Position numbers and translations under genes: made by a program
Part shown: piece by piece, positions 23,244-33,300 of the stretch
Layout: each line of letters begins with the position of its first letter
How positions within the stretch are numbered: the first letter of the stretch is position 1
The notes under the pieces: model-generated
The model's input: the letters and a program-made list of their open reading frames with translations, nothing else
Databases searched by the model: none
Told to the model about the DNA's origin: nothing
Assembly: GCA_016218965.1 (NCBI GenBank)
Contig: JACRCP010000178.1
Location: forward strand, 1 to 33,558
Direction: 5' to 3'
DNA: 33,558 nucleotides
From: Deltaproteobacteria bacterium
Lineage (GTDB): Bacteria > Myxococcota > SpSt-1050 > JACRCP01

Positions 23244-24302
23244 ATGTCGCCCCTGCTTTTGACGATTCCCGCCGTGATCGGCATGATTTTCCTCATGCTC
23301 GCAGCGGTGTCGAACCTGGGCGGAAGGCTTGTGCTGCTGATCACCGCCGGGTTAGTCGTGTTCTTCTATGTCAAGGAATTCCTCAACATCCGCGATCTCC
23401 TGCTTGCGCACAACTACTTCCCGGACCGCGGGTTCATGCAGGTCGGTCGGGTGCCGCTGACCGTCGTGCTCGGTCACGTATTCACGTTCTTCACCGGCGT
23501 GCTGCTGACCGAACGCCTCTGCGCAAAACTGCCCGGGCTCCGACGGGGTTTCGCGGCCTTCGGCGTGGGCGTTTTTGCGGTCGCCATTTCGATGTCGTAT
23601 CTGATGGAAGCCGTGGGCATCATGGCCGGATGGTGGCATTGGGAAGGCGGGGAGTGGGCGCGCGTGAAAGGCCTCGAAAATATCCCGCCCCGGTTTGTGC
23701 TTGTCCCCGAGCCTGCCATCGGGGGGTGGGGGTTGTACATGGTGATGTTCTACACGGCATTTTTCACGGCCGTGTGGCTCATCGACAGGTACGCCGGCCG
23801 CCGGTGGGCATGGTTGTCGATCCTCCCCATGCTGTTGATCTTTGTTCCCGTGTACAAGGACCGGCACACGTCGGTCGCGTTCATTTTCATCGTGGTTGAA
23901 ATCGCGCTTGCCTTGCTTGTTCCCGCGCTTGACTGGACCAGGCTGCAAAGCCCGGTGGTCTTCCAGCGGAAGGTGGTGAACACGCTCTCGCGCCACGGGT
24001 TTCCGGCGGCGATGGCCGTCATGTTCCTGGTGTGCGGATTCGTTCATGCAGTCACCCCGGGGCGGGGAGGCGGCTGGGTTTGGGTGTCCTTTGTCCCGAT
24101 GGTCGGCCTGCTCCTGGCGACTTCGCAGTTCGTCAATTTCCGTTGGTTCGGCGTCCTGTGTGCCTTCGCGACCGTTGTCTCGTGGGTGCTGAAGGCCCAT
24201 TTCCTGTCGTTCGCCCTGATGTTCGTCCTTTTGTTCTATGCCCTGGTCCTTCTGGTCCTGGGGCTCCAGGCGCTCGGCCGCCGATTCGGCTTCGCGCCGT
24301 AG
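23244..24302 (+). CDS. Polytopic integral membrane protein of unknown function
   Basis: The 352-residue protein is almost entirely hydrophobic, with about nine or ten predicted membrane helices. A loop with WWHWEGGEWARVKGLENIPPRFVLVPEPAIGGWGLYMVMFYTAF holds clustered Trp and acidic residues after YLMEAVGIMAG. The pattern of a helix ending in Glu followed by Gly-Trp-Trp-His-Trp recalls carotenoid-pathway membrane proteins (CruF/DUF422-like hydratases), but the match is too weak to name it. It is divergent from the nitrogenase-like operon (143 bp between starts) and 54 bp upstream of a radical SAM gene on the same strand. A lipid or isoprenoid substrate would suit its shape. Confidence 0.7.
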   Translation: MSPLLLTIPAVIGMIFLMLAAVSNLGGRLVLLITAGLVVFFYVKEFLNIRDLLLAHNYFPDRGFMQVGRVPLTVVLGHVFTFFTGVLLTERLCAKLPGLRRGFAAFGVGVFAVAISMSYLMEAVGIMAGWWHWEGGEWARVKGLENIPPRFVLVPEPAIGGWGLYMVMFYTAFFTAVWLIDRYAGRRWAWLSILPMLLIFVPVYKDRHTSVAFIFIVVEIALALLVPALDWTRLQSPVVFQRKVVNTLSRHGFPAAMAVMFLVCGFVHAVTPGRGGGWVWVSFVPMVGLLLATSQFVNFRWFGVLCAFATVVSWVLKAHFLSFALMFVLLFYALVLLVLGLQALGRRFGFAP

Positions 24303-24356
24303 AGCCGCTGGTTGGCTGCGCGAACTCCCACGACACCTCTTCGAGGAGCGTCACCG

Positions 24357-25763
24357 GTGAGCGCCATCCTCTTCGTCCACGTCCCGCGGATCACCGGCGG
24401 CCGCCGGGAGATTATGGTCATGCCGCAGGGCATCATCCCTCTCGCGGGGATAGCCGACAACCATGGTGTCCCTGCCCGGATCATGCACACGGGGCTGGGC
24501 GGTCTGGATCACGACAAGGCGCTGCTCGCTCACACCGCGTCCCTCGGACCCTCGGTGATCCTCTTCACGCTGCACTGGCATCAGCAGGCATCGGCGACCA
24601 TCCGGGCGATCAGCCTGTTCGCATCCCGCTTCCCCGGAACGCCAATCATTGCCGGCGGGCTCACTGCATCGTTCTTCGCGCATGAACTCCTCGCGCTCGC
24701 CCCCGGCCTCGCCGCAGTCGTCCGCGGTGATGGCGAGGCCGCGGTAGCTACGATCACGCAACAGGTGAAAGCCGGTCGTCAAATCTCGTTTGAGCGGGTC
24801 CCCAACGCCGTGTGGCGCGACGCTCGCGGCGGGGTCCGCGACAATGGGATCTCGTTCGCCCTCGACGCCCGACGGGCGGCGCGGCTGGAGCACGCCCGCT
24901 TCGACCTGCTGACGCACCCGCGCGAGTACCTCGGGGCGCGGCTGTACGCGGACTTCTACGACCCGCCCGGCGGGGTGTCTCCGCACTCTTACGGGCCGGC
25001 GTTCTTCTACAACCCCGGAAGGGGCTGCACGTTCGACTGCCCTTTCTGTGGTGGCTCACGCTCGTCCCAAGCGACAAATTGCGGCCGAAAGGGTTACTTC
25101 TTCTACGGCCTGAAAAAAATCGTACGCGATCTGGCGGCGGCGCGCCGATGGGGCCTCACGACTTGGCGCGTGTCGTTCGACCCCGGCCGCAGGAGGACCG
25201 AGTGGCCCGCGATCTTCCGCGCGGTCGCCCATGCCGGCAATCGCTGGCGAATCGTGTTTGATGCTTGGACGCCGCCCACGCCGGCAATGATCGATGCCAT
25301 GGCCGGCACCGCGCTTGCCGGTTCTGTACTTGTCCTCTCGCCCGAAACGGGAAATGAGACGTTGCGCGTGACACTCAAAGGCGCGTCCCACACCGACGCG
25401 CGTTACGAGGAATCGATCGCGTCCGCCCGCCGGCGCGGACTGGGCGTGCACGTGTTCGTCTCAGCCGGTCTCCCGCGCGAGACGAAACGGGACGTGGGCC
25501 GTACGGAGGCCCTCGTGCGCCACCTGAGAACCCGTTACGGCGTCGAGGTCACAGCCTGCCCGATGGAACTCGATCCCGGCTCGCCAATGTTCCTGCGCCC
25601 CGAGCGCCACAGCGTGCGTTTGCTGCGCCGGTCGTTCGAGGACTTCATGGGCCCGAAACACGCGGTTGGATACGAGACTTCGGTATTTGGCGAGGACGAG
25701 ATTCTTGCGAACGTGCGCTTTCTGCAGGAGACGGCATCCTCAACGTCACACAGGATGCAATGA
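24357..25763 (+). CDS. Cobalamin-type radical SAM protein (first of three in this cluster)
   Basis: The 468-residue protein carries an N-terminal Rossmann-like region with AILFVHVPRITGGRREIMVMPQGIIPLAGI, IIAGGLTASFFAHELL and VVRGDGEAAV, the usual pattern of B12-binding domains in this superfamily, and then CTFDCPFC (Cys224, Cys228, Cys231) in NPGRGCTFDCPFCGG, with SFDPGRRR, SPETGNE and FVSAGLPRETKRD following. GTG 24357 is chosen because GAGGAG lies 8 bases upstream; the frame is open to TTG 24312. Gly-rich CGGSRSSQATNC just after the motif adds Cys240-region residues not typical of the family. The reaction is unknown. Confidence 0.85.
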   Translation: MSAILFVHVPRITGGRREIMVMPQGIIPLAGIADNHGVPARIMHTGLGGLDHDKALLAHTASLGPSVILFTLHWHQQASATIRAISLFASRFPGTPIIAGGLTASFFAHELLALAPGLAAVVRGDGEAAVATITQQVKAGRQISFERVPNAVWRDARGGVRDNGISFALDARRAARLEHARFDLLTHPREYLGARLYADFYDPPGGVSPHSYGPAFFYNPGRGCTFDCPFCGGSRSSQATNCGRKGYFFYGLKKIVRDLAAARRWGLTTWRVSFDPGRRRTEWPAIFRAVAHAGNRWRIVFDAWTPPTPAMIDAMAGTALAGSVLVLSPETGNETLRVTLKGASHTDARYEESIASARRRGLGVHVFVSAGLPRETKRDVGRTEALVRHLRTRYGVEVTACPMELDPGSPMFLRPERHSVRLLRRSFEDFMGPKHAVGYETSVFGEDEILANVRFLQETASSTSHRMQ

Positions 25764-25811
25764 TGAGGAAGACACAATTTGAACCAGGCGACAACTGAAC
25801 GAGGCAACGAC

Positions 25812-27458
25812 ATGCGAACGGCCTGCAAAAGTGTCAACGTCGACCTACGTGTTCGGAACGGCCGACGGCGGTTGATCCAAACACACCGGCGACGCAGTCG
25901 CAGGTTGCGGATTCTCTTGGTCTGGTTCAACTTCGACACGCCTGTCGGGTTCAGCTACGGCCTTGCCGTGCTCTCCCGCGAGCTCAAGTCGGCCGGGCAT
26001 CAAGTCGACCTTCTGCATCTGAACGAGGCGATCGGGATGCCCTATGACCTCGATCGCGTGAGTGCCGATATCCGCGTACGCGCACCGGACGTGATCGGCC
26101 TGTCTTTCGGAACGAACCATGCGTGGGCCGCGCGCGAAGTCGCGCATCTTTCCAAGAAGCTGCTGCCGTCAGCCCTCGTGATCTGCGGCGGGATTCATTC
26201 GACCATCTGTGCCGCGGAGGTTTCGGCCTGGCCGGACGTCGATGCCATCGCCGTCGGGGAGGCCGATGACGGACGGCTCGGCGGGTTTCTCGAGACGTGG
26301 TTTCAGGGGACCATCGGAAGGCCGATCCCGGGGTTCTGGCACCGGCACGCCGGGCGCTGGCTCACGGGCGCGGGGCTCCCGCCGGTTGAACTTTCAAAGG
26401 CACCTCACCCGATTGATCTGTCCCTTTTTGACCACCGCCGCATCATCAAGTTGAAGCTCGGTTACGCGGAAAGCCTCGCAGGACGGGGCTGTTTGTACGC
26501 CTGTCGGTACTGCCAGAACCCGGTGCTGCGCCGGATCGAGCGTTCGACAGCGGACTCCGGTGCCCCACCGAAGCCGCCGGCGTTCCGGAGAAGGACGGTG
26601 GCTGACGTCATTGCGGAGATCCGGGAGTATCACGCTCGATTCGGATCGGACATAAAGGTATTCTCTTTCAACGATGACATGTTCCTCGCCGATCGCGCAT
26701 GGCTGCACGGGTTTCTCGATGCGTACACCGCGGAGTTCAAAACGCCTCTGGTCTTCAACAGCACCGCGGTCCAGATTGATGAAGATACCGCGAGGCGATG
26801 TGCGGATGCCGGCGTGTACATGGTGCGGATGGGGGTCGAGAGCGGCAGCGAACGGATCCGGCGAAAGGTGCTGTGCAGACCGGAACGGAAGGACCAGATC
26901 GCCGCGGCCGTCAGAGCACTGCGCACGGCGGGGGTGAACACCCTCTTTTTCATCATGCTCGGCATCCCCACAGAAGGCATGCCGGACGTATGGGCCACGT
27001 TCAGGTTCGCCGCAGCACTCCGGGCCGATGCGGTTCGATTCTCTCTGTTCTGGCCCTACCCGCAAACGAAGCTTCACGAGTACTGCTGGCGCCACCGGCT
27101 CCTTGACCGCAGCGTCGTCCGTGGGAACTACCTCGACGTCAGTCCTCTGGTCTGGAGTGCACCGCAGGCGAGGTTCTATGCGCGTATTCATTCGTTCTAT
27201 GCCACGGCGCTCAACATGTTCCTCCACGCCCGCAGTCCGGATGGCGGGCGGTTCGCATCCATCATGCGGGAGATCAGGTCCTCTCCGGACGGACACTGGT
27301 CAAAAGGCGGAAGGGACCGGCTCATTGGTCGAGCCGAAACGATCGAGTTGGAACTGCTCAAGCGCGGCAAGCCGGTATACCGCTCAGCCTTCAAGAACCG
27401 CCCGGACATAGTGATGCTGCTCGGCGAGCCGCGGGTGACGCCACTGCATAACGTGTGA
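25812..27458 (+). CDS. Cobalamin-type radical SAM protein (second)
   Basis: The 548-residue protein has RILLVWFNFDTPVGFSYGLAVLSRELKSAGHQVDLLHLNEA, VIGLSFGTNH, VICGGIHSTI and AIAVGEADD, the layout of the B12-binding domain, then CLYACRYC (Cys227, Cys231, Cys234), FSFNDDMFLADRAW, MGVESGSERIRRKVL and FFIMLGIPTEG of the radical SAM domain. Those phrases are typical of BchE-like and P-methylase-like enzymes. The N terminus is basic. ATG 25812 has GAGG about 8 bases upstream; TTG 25779 would add 11 residues. It is the longest of the three related enzymes here apart from the next. The products could be methylated or cyclised lipids, but there is no direct evidence. Confidence 0.86.
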   Translation: MRTACKSVNVDLRVRNGRRRLIQTHRRRSRRLRILLVWFNFDTPVGFSYGLAVLSRELKSAGHQVDLLHLNEAIGMPYDLDRVSADIRVRAPDVIGLSFGTNHAWAAREVAHLSKKLLPSALVICGGIHSTICAAEVSAWPDVDAIAVGEADDGRLGGFLETWFQGTIGRPIPGFWHRHAGRWLTGAGLPPVELSKAPHPIDLSLFDHRRIIKLKLGYAESLAGRGCLYACRYCQNPVLRRIERSTADSGAPPKPPAFRRRTVADVIAEIREYHARFGSDIKVFSFNDDMFLADRAWLHGFLDAYTAEFKTPLVFNSTAVQIDEDTARRCADAGVYMVRMGVESGSERIRRKVLCRPERKDQIAAAVRALRTAGVNTLFFIMLGIPTEGMPDVWATFRFAAALRADAVRFSLFWPYPQTKLHEYCWRHRLLDRSVVRGNYLDVSPLVWSAPQARFYARIHSFYATALNMFLHARSPDGGRFASIMREIRSSPDGHWSKGGRDRLIGRAETIELELLKRGKPVYRSAFKNRPDIVMLLGEPRVTPLHNV

Positions 27459-27494
27459 CGACCCGCATCACGGCACATTTCCGGCTCGGACGCG

Positions 27495-27523
27495 TGGACA
27501 CCGCCGCCGGATTCGTTTATGAT
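27495..27523 (+). promoter_or_regulatory. Sigma70-like promoter before the third radical SAM gene
   Basis: TGGACA (27495-27500, five of six) and TATGAT (27518-27523, five of six) are separated by 17 bases in the 118-bp gap after the second radical SAM gene. Predicted start near 27530, leader of about 47 bases before ATG 27577. It suggests the third radical SAM gene and the glycosyltransferase are expressed at least partly on their own. Confidence 0.58.
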
Positions 27524-27576
27524 GGCCCCCGTGTGTCGCGCCGGTGCGTCTTGAATGTTGGCGGCGAGGTATCCTG

Positions 27577-29352
27577 ATGCCTGCGGGGTCGTGTCCCACC
27601 AAAACAAAAAACGCTCGGATACTGTTCGTCACGACTTTCGACAGCTGCAACCCCGTCTTCTCCCCTTCGGTTGCCCTCCTTTCATCGATTCTCAAACAGC
27701 ACGGCTTTCCCGTCTTCCTTCATGTGTCGCCAACGGGCGAAACCGGACCCGCGTTCAGGCGCGCCATCCGCAACGCCCGGCCGGACATCATCGCATTTTC
27801 GATCTTCTCTTCGTCGTGGGGACGCATCCGGCCGCTCATCCCGGCTGCAAAACGCGCTGCGCCGGCGGCAGCCATCATCGCCGGGGGGTACCACCCGACC
27901 TTCAAGCCCGAAGACGTGCTCCGAAGCGGACCGGTGGATGCGGTGTGCATAGGAGAAGGTGAAGCCGCCATTCTCGAATTCGCCGAGTCGATCGAGCAGG
28001 GCCGCCCGGACACCGGCATTCGCAACCTTTGGTTTCGGAACTCCGCCGTCCCGGGCGCGGTCATTCGGAACCCGCTGCGCCCGCTCATCCGTGATCTGGA
28101 CTCCCTCCCCCCCTTCGACCGGGACCTTTTCGATCGGCCGGACCTCAAACTGCTCGAGGACAGCGTTCTCGGTGACGACCGGGGCGTCTATCTGAAGGCG
28201 AGTCGCGGTTGTGTCTTCAGGTGCGCCTTCTGCGCAAACGACGGCCTGCTGGCGTTTTATGACGGGGCAAGCTCGTTCTGCCGGCTTCGCCGGCCCGAGC
28301 GCGTGGTGGCCGAGGCGAAACTCCTGACCGAGATGTACCCTGGCAAGAACCTGATGTTTTACGACGAGGTCTTCCCCACGAAACTGGACTGGCTGGCACG
28401 GTTCGCGGACGGGATGGAACAGATTGGCTCGCCGCCCTTCAAAGTACTCGGCCACTGTAGCGTCGTGAACGAAAAGAACCTCTCGCTTCTCAAGCGGGCC
28501 GGGTGCGTACGAGTCTCCATGGGATTCGAATGCGGGGACGAGACGTACCGCATCCGGAGACTCAAGAAGAACATCACCGACGAGGCCGTGTATCGCGCGT
28601 TCCGATTGGTGCACGAAAACGGCATGGAACCGATGGCGTTCTGCATGATCGGGCTCCCCGACGAGACTGAAGAGCAACTGGCCAAGACCCTGGCAATGCT
28701 CAAAGCGGTGAAGCCCGGCCGCGTCGGCACCAGGCTCTTCGAACCGCTCCCCGGCTCGCCGCTGTACACGTACTGTCTGGAGCGAGGTTTCATCCCCGGC
28801 GACCCGGAATGGGTTGCGGCCGACGAGTTCGAGTTCATCCGCCACACGCACCTGAGCCGCGAACAACTCGTCGATGCGATGCTCGAGATCGAATCGTTCA
28901 ACGCGGTGGTCTCGCGAAAATCGCGCGAAGAAGCCGTTTCCGCCCCGGATCTTTCATTGTGCCCAGCAGGGTTGAGCGAGCCTGAGGAATTCGCGCACGC
29001 CAGGGCGCTCCTTGCGAAGGTGGCTGCCGATCTCCCGGCGTCGACGGTTGAACGGTCTCTCCCTCCGGGATGGCATCACAGGGGCCTGAGGGCCGACAAA
29101 CAGTTCGTCGTGCTCGAAATCGAAAACCGCGAAAAAATCCTGCCGATAGGGTTTACCGCCCGTGGGACTTCGGCGAATCTTTTCACGTACACTGACGACT
29201 ACGACATCAGCTTTTTGGGCGACGACAAGGACGTTCTTCAAGATGCCGACGTGCGCGGTGCGCTGAAGGCCGTTCTGTCACAACTCGCGCGCCCTGAAGG
29301 CCGGCACCCGCGCCCGCGCGCGCCCGACGCGAGACGGCGTGGGGGCACATGA
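27577..29352 (+). CDS. Cobalamin-type radical SAM protein (third)
   Basis: The 591-residue protein has an N-terminal B12-type domain with ARILFVTTFDSCNPVFSPSVALLSSILKQHGF, IIAFSIFSSSWGRIRPL, IIAGGYHPTFKPEDVL and AVCIGEGEAAIL, and the radical SAM motif CVFRCAFC (Cys212, Cys216, Cys219) in LKASRGCVFRCAFCAND. Then come FYDEVFPTKLDW, VSMGFECGDETYRIRRLKK and FCMIGLPDETEEQL. About 130 residues after the barrel (from residue 460) form an extra C-terminal domain with no family I recognise. ATG 27577 has GAGGT nearby. Its stop overlaps the glycosyltransferase start (ATGA), so the two are translated as a pair. Confidence 0.86.
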   Translation: MPAGSCPTKTKNARILFVTTFDSCNPVFSPSVALLSSILKQHGFPVFLHVSPTGETGPAFRRAIRNARPDIIAFSIFSSSWGRIRPLIPAAKRAAPAAAIIAGGYHPTFKPEDVLRSGPVDAVCIGEGEAAILEFAESIEQGRPDTGIRNLWFRNSAVPGAVIRNPLRPLIRDLDSLPPFDRDLFDRPDLKLLEDSVLGDDRGVYLKASRGCVFRCAFCANDGLLAFYDGASSFCRLRRPERVVAEAKLLTEMYPGKNLMFYDEVFPTKLDWLARFADGMEQIGSPPFKVLGHCSVVNEKNLSLLKRAGCVRVSMGFECGDETYRIRRLKKNITDEAVYRAFRLVHENGMEPMAFCMIGLPDETEEQLAKTLAMLKAVKPGRVGTRLFEPLPGSPLYTYCLERGFIPGDPEWVAADEFEFIRHTHLSREQLVDAMLEIESFNAVVSRKSREEAVSAPDLSLCPAGLSEPEEFAHARALLAKVAADLPASTVERSLPPGWHHRGLRADKQFVVLEIENREKILPIGFTARGTSANLFTYTDDYDISFLGDDKDVLQDADVRGALKAVLSQLARPEGRHPRPRAPDARRRGGT

Positions 29353-30272
29353 ACATCTGCGCGATTTCCCGATTTGATGGGGAAGTTTCCTGGATCGGCC
29401 GGCGCACACTCGTCATAGATGCCCGAAAAACCCCGGTGCGCCGAATGCCTTCGACGGTCCGTCTCTTCTCCGGGGATGTCGAGGTGATGCTTCCCCTGCT
29501 GGGAGAACGGAGGTTCGCCCGCCTCCTCGGCTCAAGACCCCTCTTGATGTTCGACGGGCTGGGACCATACCGGATCCCTCCTGCCTGGATAGAGACCATC
29601 GTCAACCACCGGTCTGCCGTCATCGGTTATGGGGTGCGGCGGCACCGGAGCGCGTACCTTCGCCGCGGCCTGGACGCCAGGCACCTCCTCTACGTCCCGC
29701 CGACTCTTGCCGTGTTCCCGATCATCTTTCAGGGTTTCGGGGAGCCAAGGGTCGCCTGGCGCCCGGCGTCACCGCAACGCATCTTTTGCGGGGGGCAGGT
29801 ATTGAGGGATTTCGAAACCCTGCGCCAGGCCGCCAACCTGGTGCGAGTGCCTGTCGATGTGGTTGCGGACCTTTCAAGACGCCCGCTGGGACGCGATGAG
29901 TTCTTCCGCCCCCGCGATCGCGTCCCGTTCAGGAAGTTCTGCGCCATGCTGGGCGCGTCCGCGTGCTCCGTGGTCCCGCTCGCCGTGCGCGGCCGGACAG
30001 GCGGGCAGGGCACGCTCCTCCTCTCGATGCGACTCGGGGTCCCAATAGTCGCCACAAAATCCCCCCCGGTGTCGGACTACGTCACGCACGGGATCTCGGG
30101 GTTGCTCGTCCCCGAACGAGACGCCGCGGCGATGGCCGGGGCGATCCAGACAGTACTGTCCAACCCGGGATTCGCGCGCAACATGGGCGCCGCCGCCGCA
30201 AAAGCGTATGGCCTCTTCCACGCCGAGGCGATCAGAACGCTGAATGACTTCTTCCGTTCCGTGGGCGCATGA
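29349..30272 (+). CDS. Glycosyltransferase-like protein, GT-B (GT4) C-terminal fold
   Basis: The 307-residue protein is shorter than normal GT4 enzymes. Its C-terminal half matches the nucleotide-sugar-binding domain: RTGGQGTLLLSMRLGVPIVATKSPPVSDYVTHGISGLLVPERDAAAMAGAI, with the usual helix order but with GGQG in place of the first Glu of the E-x7-E pair. The N-terminal acceptor domain is abbreviated. ATG 29349 overlaps the radical SAM stop by four bases. Its coupling to a B12-radical SAM enzyme suggests one pathway acting on the same compound. Activity is uncertain because the first Glu is not evident. Confidence 0.75.
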   Translation: MNICAISRFDGEVSWIGRRTLVIDARKTPVRRMPSTVRLFSGDVEVMLPLLGERRFARLLGSRPLLMFDGLGPYRIPPAWIETIVNHRSAVIGYGVRRHRSAYLRRGLDARHLLYVPPTLAVFPIIFQGFGEPRVAWRPASPQRIFCGGQVLRDFETLRQAANLVRVPVDVVADLSRRPLGRDEFFRPRDRVPFRKFCAMLGASACSVVPLAVRGRTGGQGTLLLSMRLGVPIVATKSPPVSDYVTHGISGLLVPERDAAAMAGAIQTVLSNPGFARNMGAAAAKAYGLFHAEAIRTLNDFFRSVGA

Positions 30273-30295
30273 CGGCAAATCGACACCAGTTCACG

Positions 30296-30318
30296 GCGAC
30301 CGTCAAAAAAACGGTCGC
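30296..30318. terminator. Hairpin between convergent genes
   Basis: An 8-base perfect stem (GCGACCGT at 30296-30303, ACGGTCGC at 30311-30318) encloses a 7-base A-rich loop, in the 91-bp gap between the convergent glycosyltransferase and the large minus-strand gene. No U-tract follows on either strand, so it would be an atypical bidirectional terminator. Confidence 0.4.
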
Positions 30319-30363
30319 GCGATCGATGCTTCGTCTGGTTCGCGAGCACGCGCCGACAAACGG

Positions 30364-33300
30364 TCACCGCCAGTTGAGGAATCCAAAAAACGCCGGCGCC
30401 CAGGCAAGCGTGCCCCGGCCAGTGAACCATCTCCAACACGCATTTCCGGGTGTAGGGGGTGTTTCGGAAGAGGTTTCGCACATCCTTATCCGGTTTTGAT
30501 CGTACGTCATGCGCACCCATAGGTACTTGTAGTAGCAAGCCGTCTCTCCCGTCCCAGGGTCGGTCAGCAGAAGTTCGTCTCCGTTTCCGCCGAAGTTGTC
30601 GCAATCAGTCTCGCACACGCCCTGATACTTCAGCTCGCCAGTACCGCAAACGGGGATCTCAGCTTGATGGTCAGCCCACAACACGTTTCGATACAAAGCG
30701 CCTTCCATTAAATCCATGTACGCGGGATCGATCAAGTAGTCCTGAACATAGCTTTGCGGAAGGCCGAGGGTGTTGATCACTCTCCGCATTTGATACGAGT
30801 AGCCAAGGTAACAGAACCAACTGGGGAACGTGCCCACGCAGATCCATCTCGTGTCCACGCAGTTCCACGCGGAGTACTCACTCGCGGCGAACATCCCGGG
30901 GTGAAGGGTGTCGTCGACGTTCAGCGGGTCCTCGTAGCCATTCGTCATGACGTATGTCTTGTTGTCGAAACTGCTCCTCGGCGTGGCCTCGGGGTTCTGA
31001 CGAGACCGCGGATCGCTCGAGTACTGGCAACGTTCGAAGTTCGACACCCCGTTCATCACGCCTTCCGCCATGTACAGAAACGAGTCCTCGTCTATCATGT
31101 GCCGCGCCTCGTTTGTCGGATCCGTGATGAACCTGAACGCACTCATGAGCATCTCTTTCTTGGCTCTTGAGTTGAAATCAGTCTCGTCATAGCCCTCCCA
31201 GAACGACAACATGAAATTGTCCACATCCATGAGATTCGCGTCGAAGTCGGTATGGCATTCATCGGGTTTGGAAGGATCTTCCGACGGCAAAAACCTCGCT
31301 ATTCCGATCGCCTCTCCCGCCCGGAAGTTGAACCTGCCGTTCGAAGGGTCGTTTGGGAAGTACAACCCGTTTTGGCAACCTAGTCCGTGGCACCAGGTGA
31401 CCGTCCCTATCGCGGTGCCGTTGGAAACCACCACGTCCGGCGCGAACATCTTGTCGGGGTAGGCGACATCCTTGGTCTTGCCCGAGTACACCGAGTCCAT
31501 CCCCGCCTTTCCGATTCTGGCATTCACGTCAGGGATCTTTCCTCTCAAGGGATCGTATATGTGCGTGAAAACGACGAACTTCCCGTCCGACGTGACGAAC
31601 CCCATGATGTAGTCAGCCGGGTCCTCGGATATCCCGACTTCATCACCCTTGAGAGGGCTGCGCAGCAGGAACCAAAGGCGCATGTCGGCAACTGCCTTGA
31701 CCTCCATCTTTGCAAAACCACCGTTGATTTCGAGATCCAGGTAGTCTACCGGTCCGGATCGTCCTCGGCCGCAAATGCACCGGGTCTTGTGGTCGCCACA
31801 GCGGAAAGACGGGTCGTTCATTTCGGCGTCCGTAGTGTCTTGGCACGCCGCAAAAGAAAAAGTGGTTCTCGTCGTCGTCAAAGAATGATGCTCGTCGAAG
31901 TGCAGATCCGGTCTGAAGTGGTACGGTCTGGGATACGTGCAAGCGTCCGTGTACGGGGCTTCGGGATCGACTGGATTCCTCGGAACGTTGGGCACCAAGT
32001 ACCGGTCATCAACGGGCACTGCGGAAAAGACGGAGTCACCAGTCTGCGGTACCTCCCGGTATTGGTACAGCGTTCTAAGCAGCTGGTTCGAGATGCCTGC
32101 CGGGCCGGTGATGCAGTGTTCGACCCCGTCGTTCGACAGCCATTCAAACCATGAACACGCCTTGTGGTTCATCGGTATCAGCGCGGCGCGGTAACCCGAG
32201 CCGATCGGCGGGTCCAAATGGATCGGCGCACTGTTGACTCCGGTCAGGTTCCTTTCGCTCGCAGATGCCTGCCAATCCCAAGTGTATTTTAGCATGCCGT
32301 AAGGTACCGTCGCTTCCAAGTGCCCTTGAAACGACAAGGGGTTCGCAGTGTTGGCCCGATACACAGAAATCGCATTCACACGCGTGCCGATAGGCCACGG
32401 GATTTGAGGTACTGTCTGCCCTGTTATCACATCGGTCTCCAGACTCCCGTCGCCATCAAGATCCAACCTCAGGTCGTCTTCCACGTCAGTGAATTCCAGA
32501 TTGGTGCGGAAAAGAACCACACCTGACACGGGTTTCTTCGGATCGTTGGGATCGAATACCTCGTCGCTTGCCTGAAGTACGGCGTCCGAGGGCGACAAGG
32601 CATTCAGACCGGAATCGGGGTCCTTCGAAAGAAGATCGAAAAACGAATGAACCGAGTTCAATGCCGTTCCGCCGCCGGCAAACGTCGTCGTCACCATCTC
32701 CAAGTACGAACCCTCGCGAATGGGCTCCGTGGGCCCCCAATCCCCGCTCGAATCGGTCGTTCCCGAGTAGTTGGAACGGAGTCTTTCCGCCGTATCGGGA
32801 TTCAACGTGAACACCTCCACGCGAATTCCGTCGACCGTCCCGGGGTTTGTAGAAGCCCCGCCCAAGAGCGAGCGTTTTTCGACTTTGCCCTTGAAACGGT
32901 ACGCCCACGACTGGCCCAGTTTGGCCGGAGCCCATTCGTCGATATCCAGCACGGTGATTTCACTACCGCCAATTCGCGGTGCGACACGGAAGTTCCTGAT
33001 TCCCGATTCTGCAACACCGTTTCTCGCGTACGAAAACGTATGATCACCCACACCAATGTCTGCGTTGAGATAGCCAGACCCTGAGCCGTCTCCCGGCATC
33101 GGCCCCGGTACTACGTTCATTTGCAGGGCTCCTGCACTCTTGTACACCGCCAGAGAAGCGGATCCGGCCGTAATCCCTGTTAGAAGATCGCCGCCATCGT
33201 CGATCCGAAGGACGTCACGGCCAACAAAGGTCTCTCCGTTCGCCTTTCTGAAAAGGACCACCGTCGACTCTGGAGACACCGGTCGAGCAGGCACCTCGTC

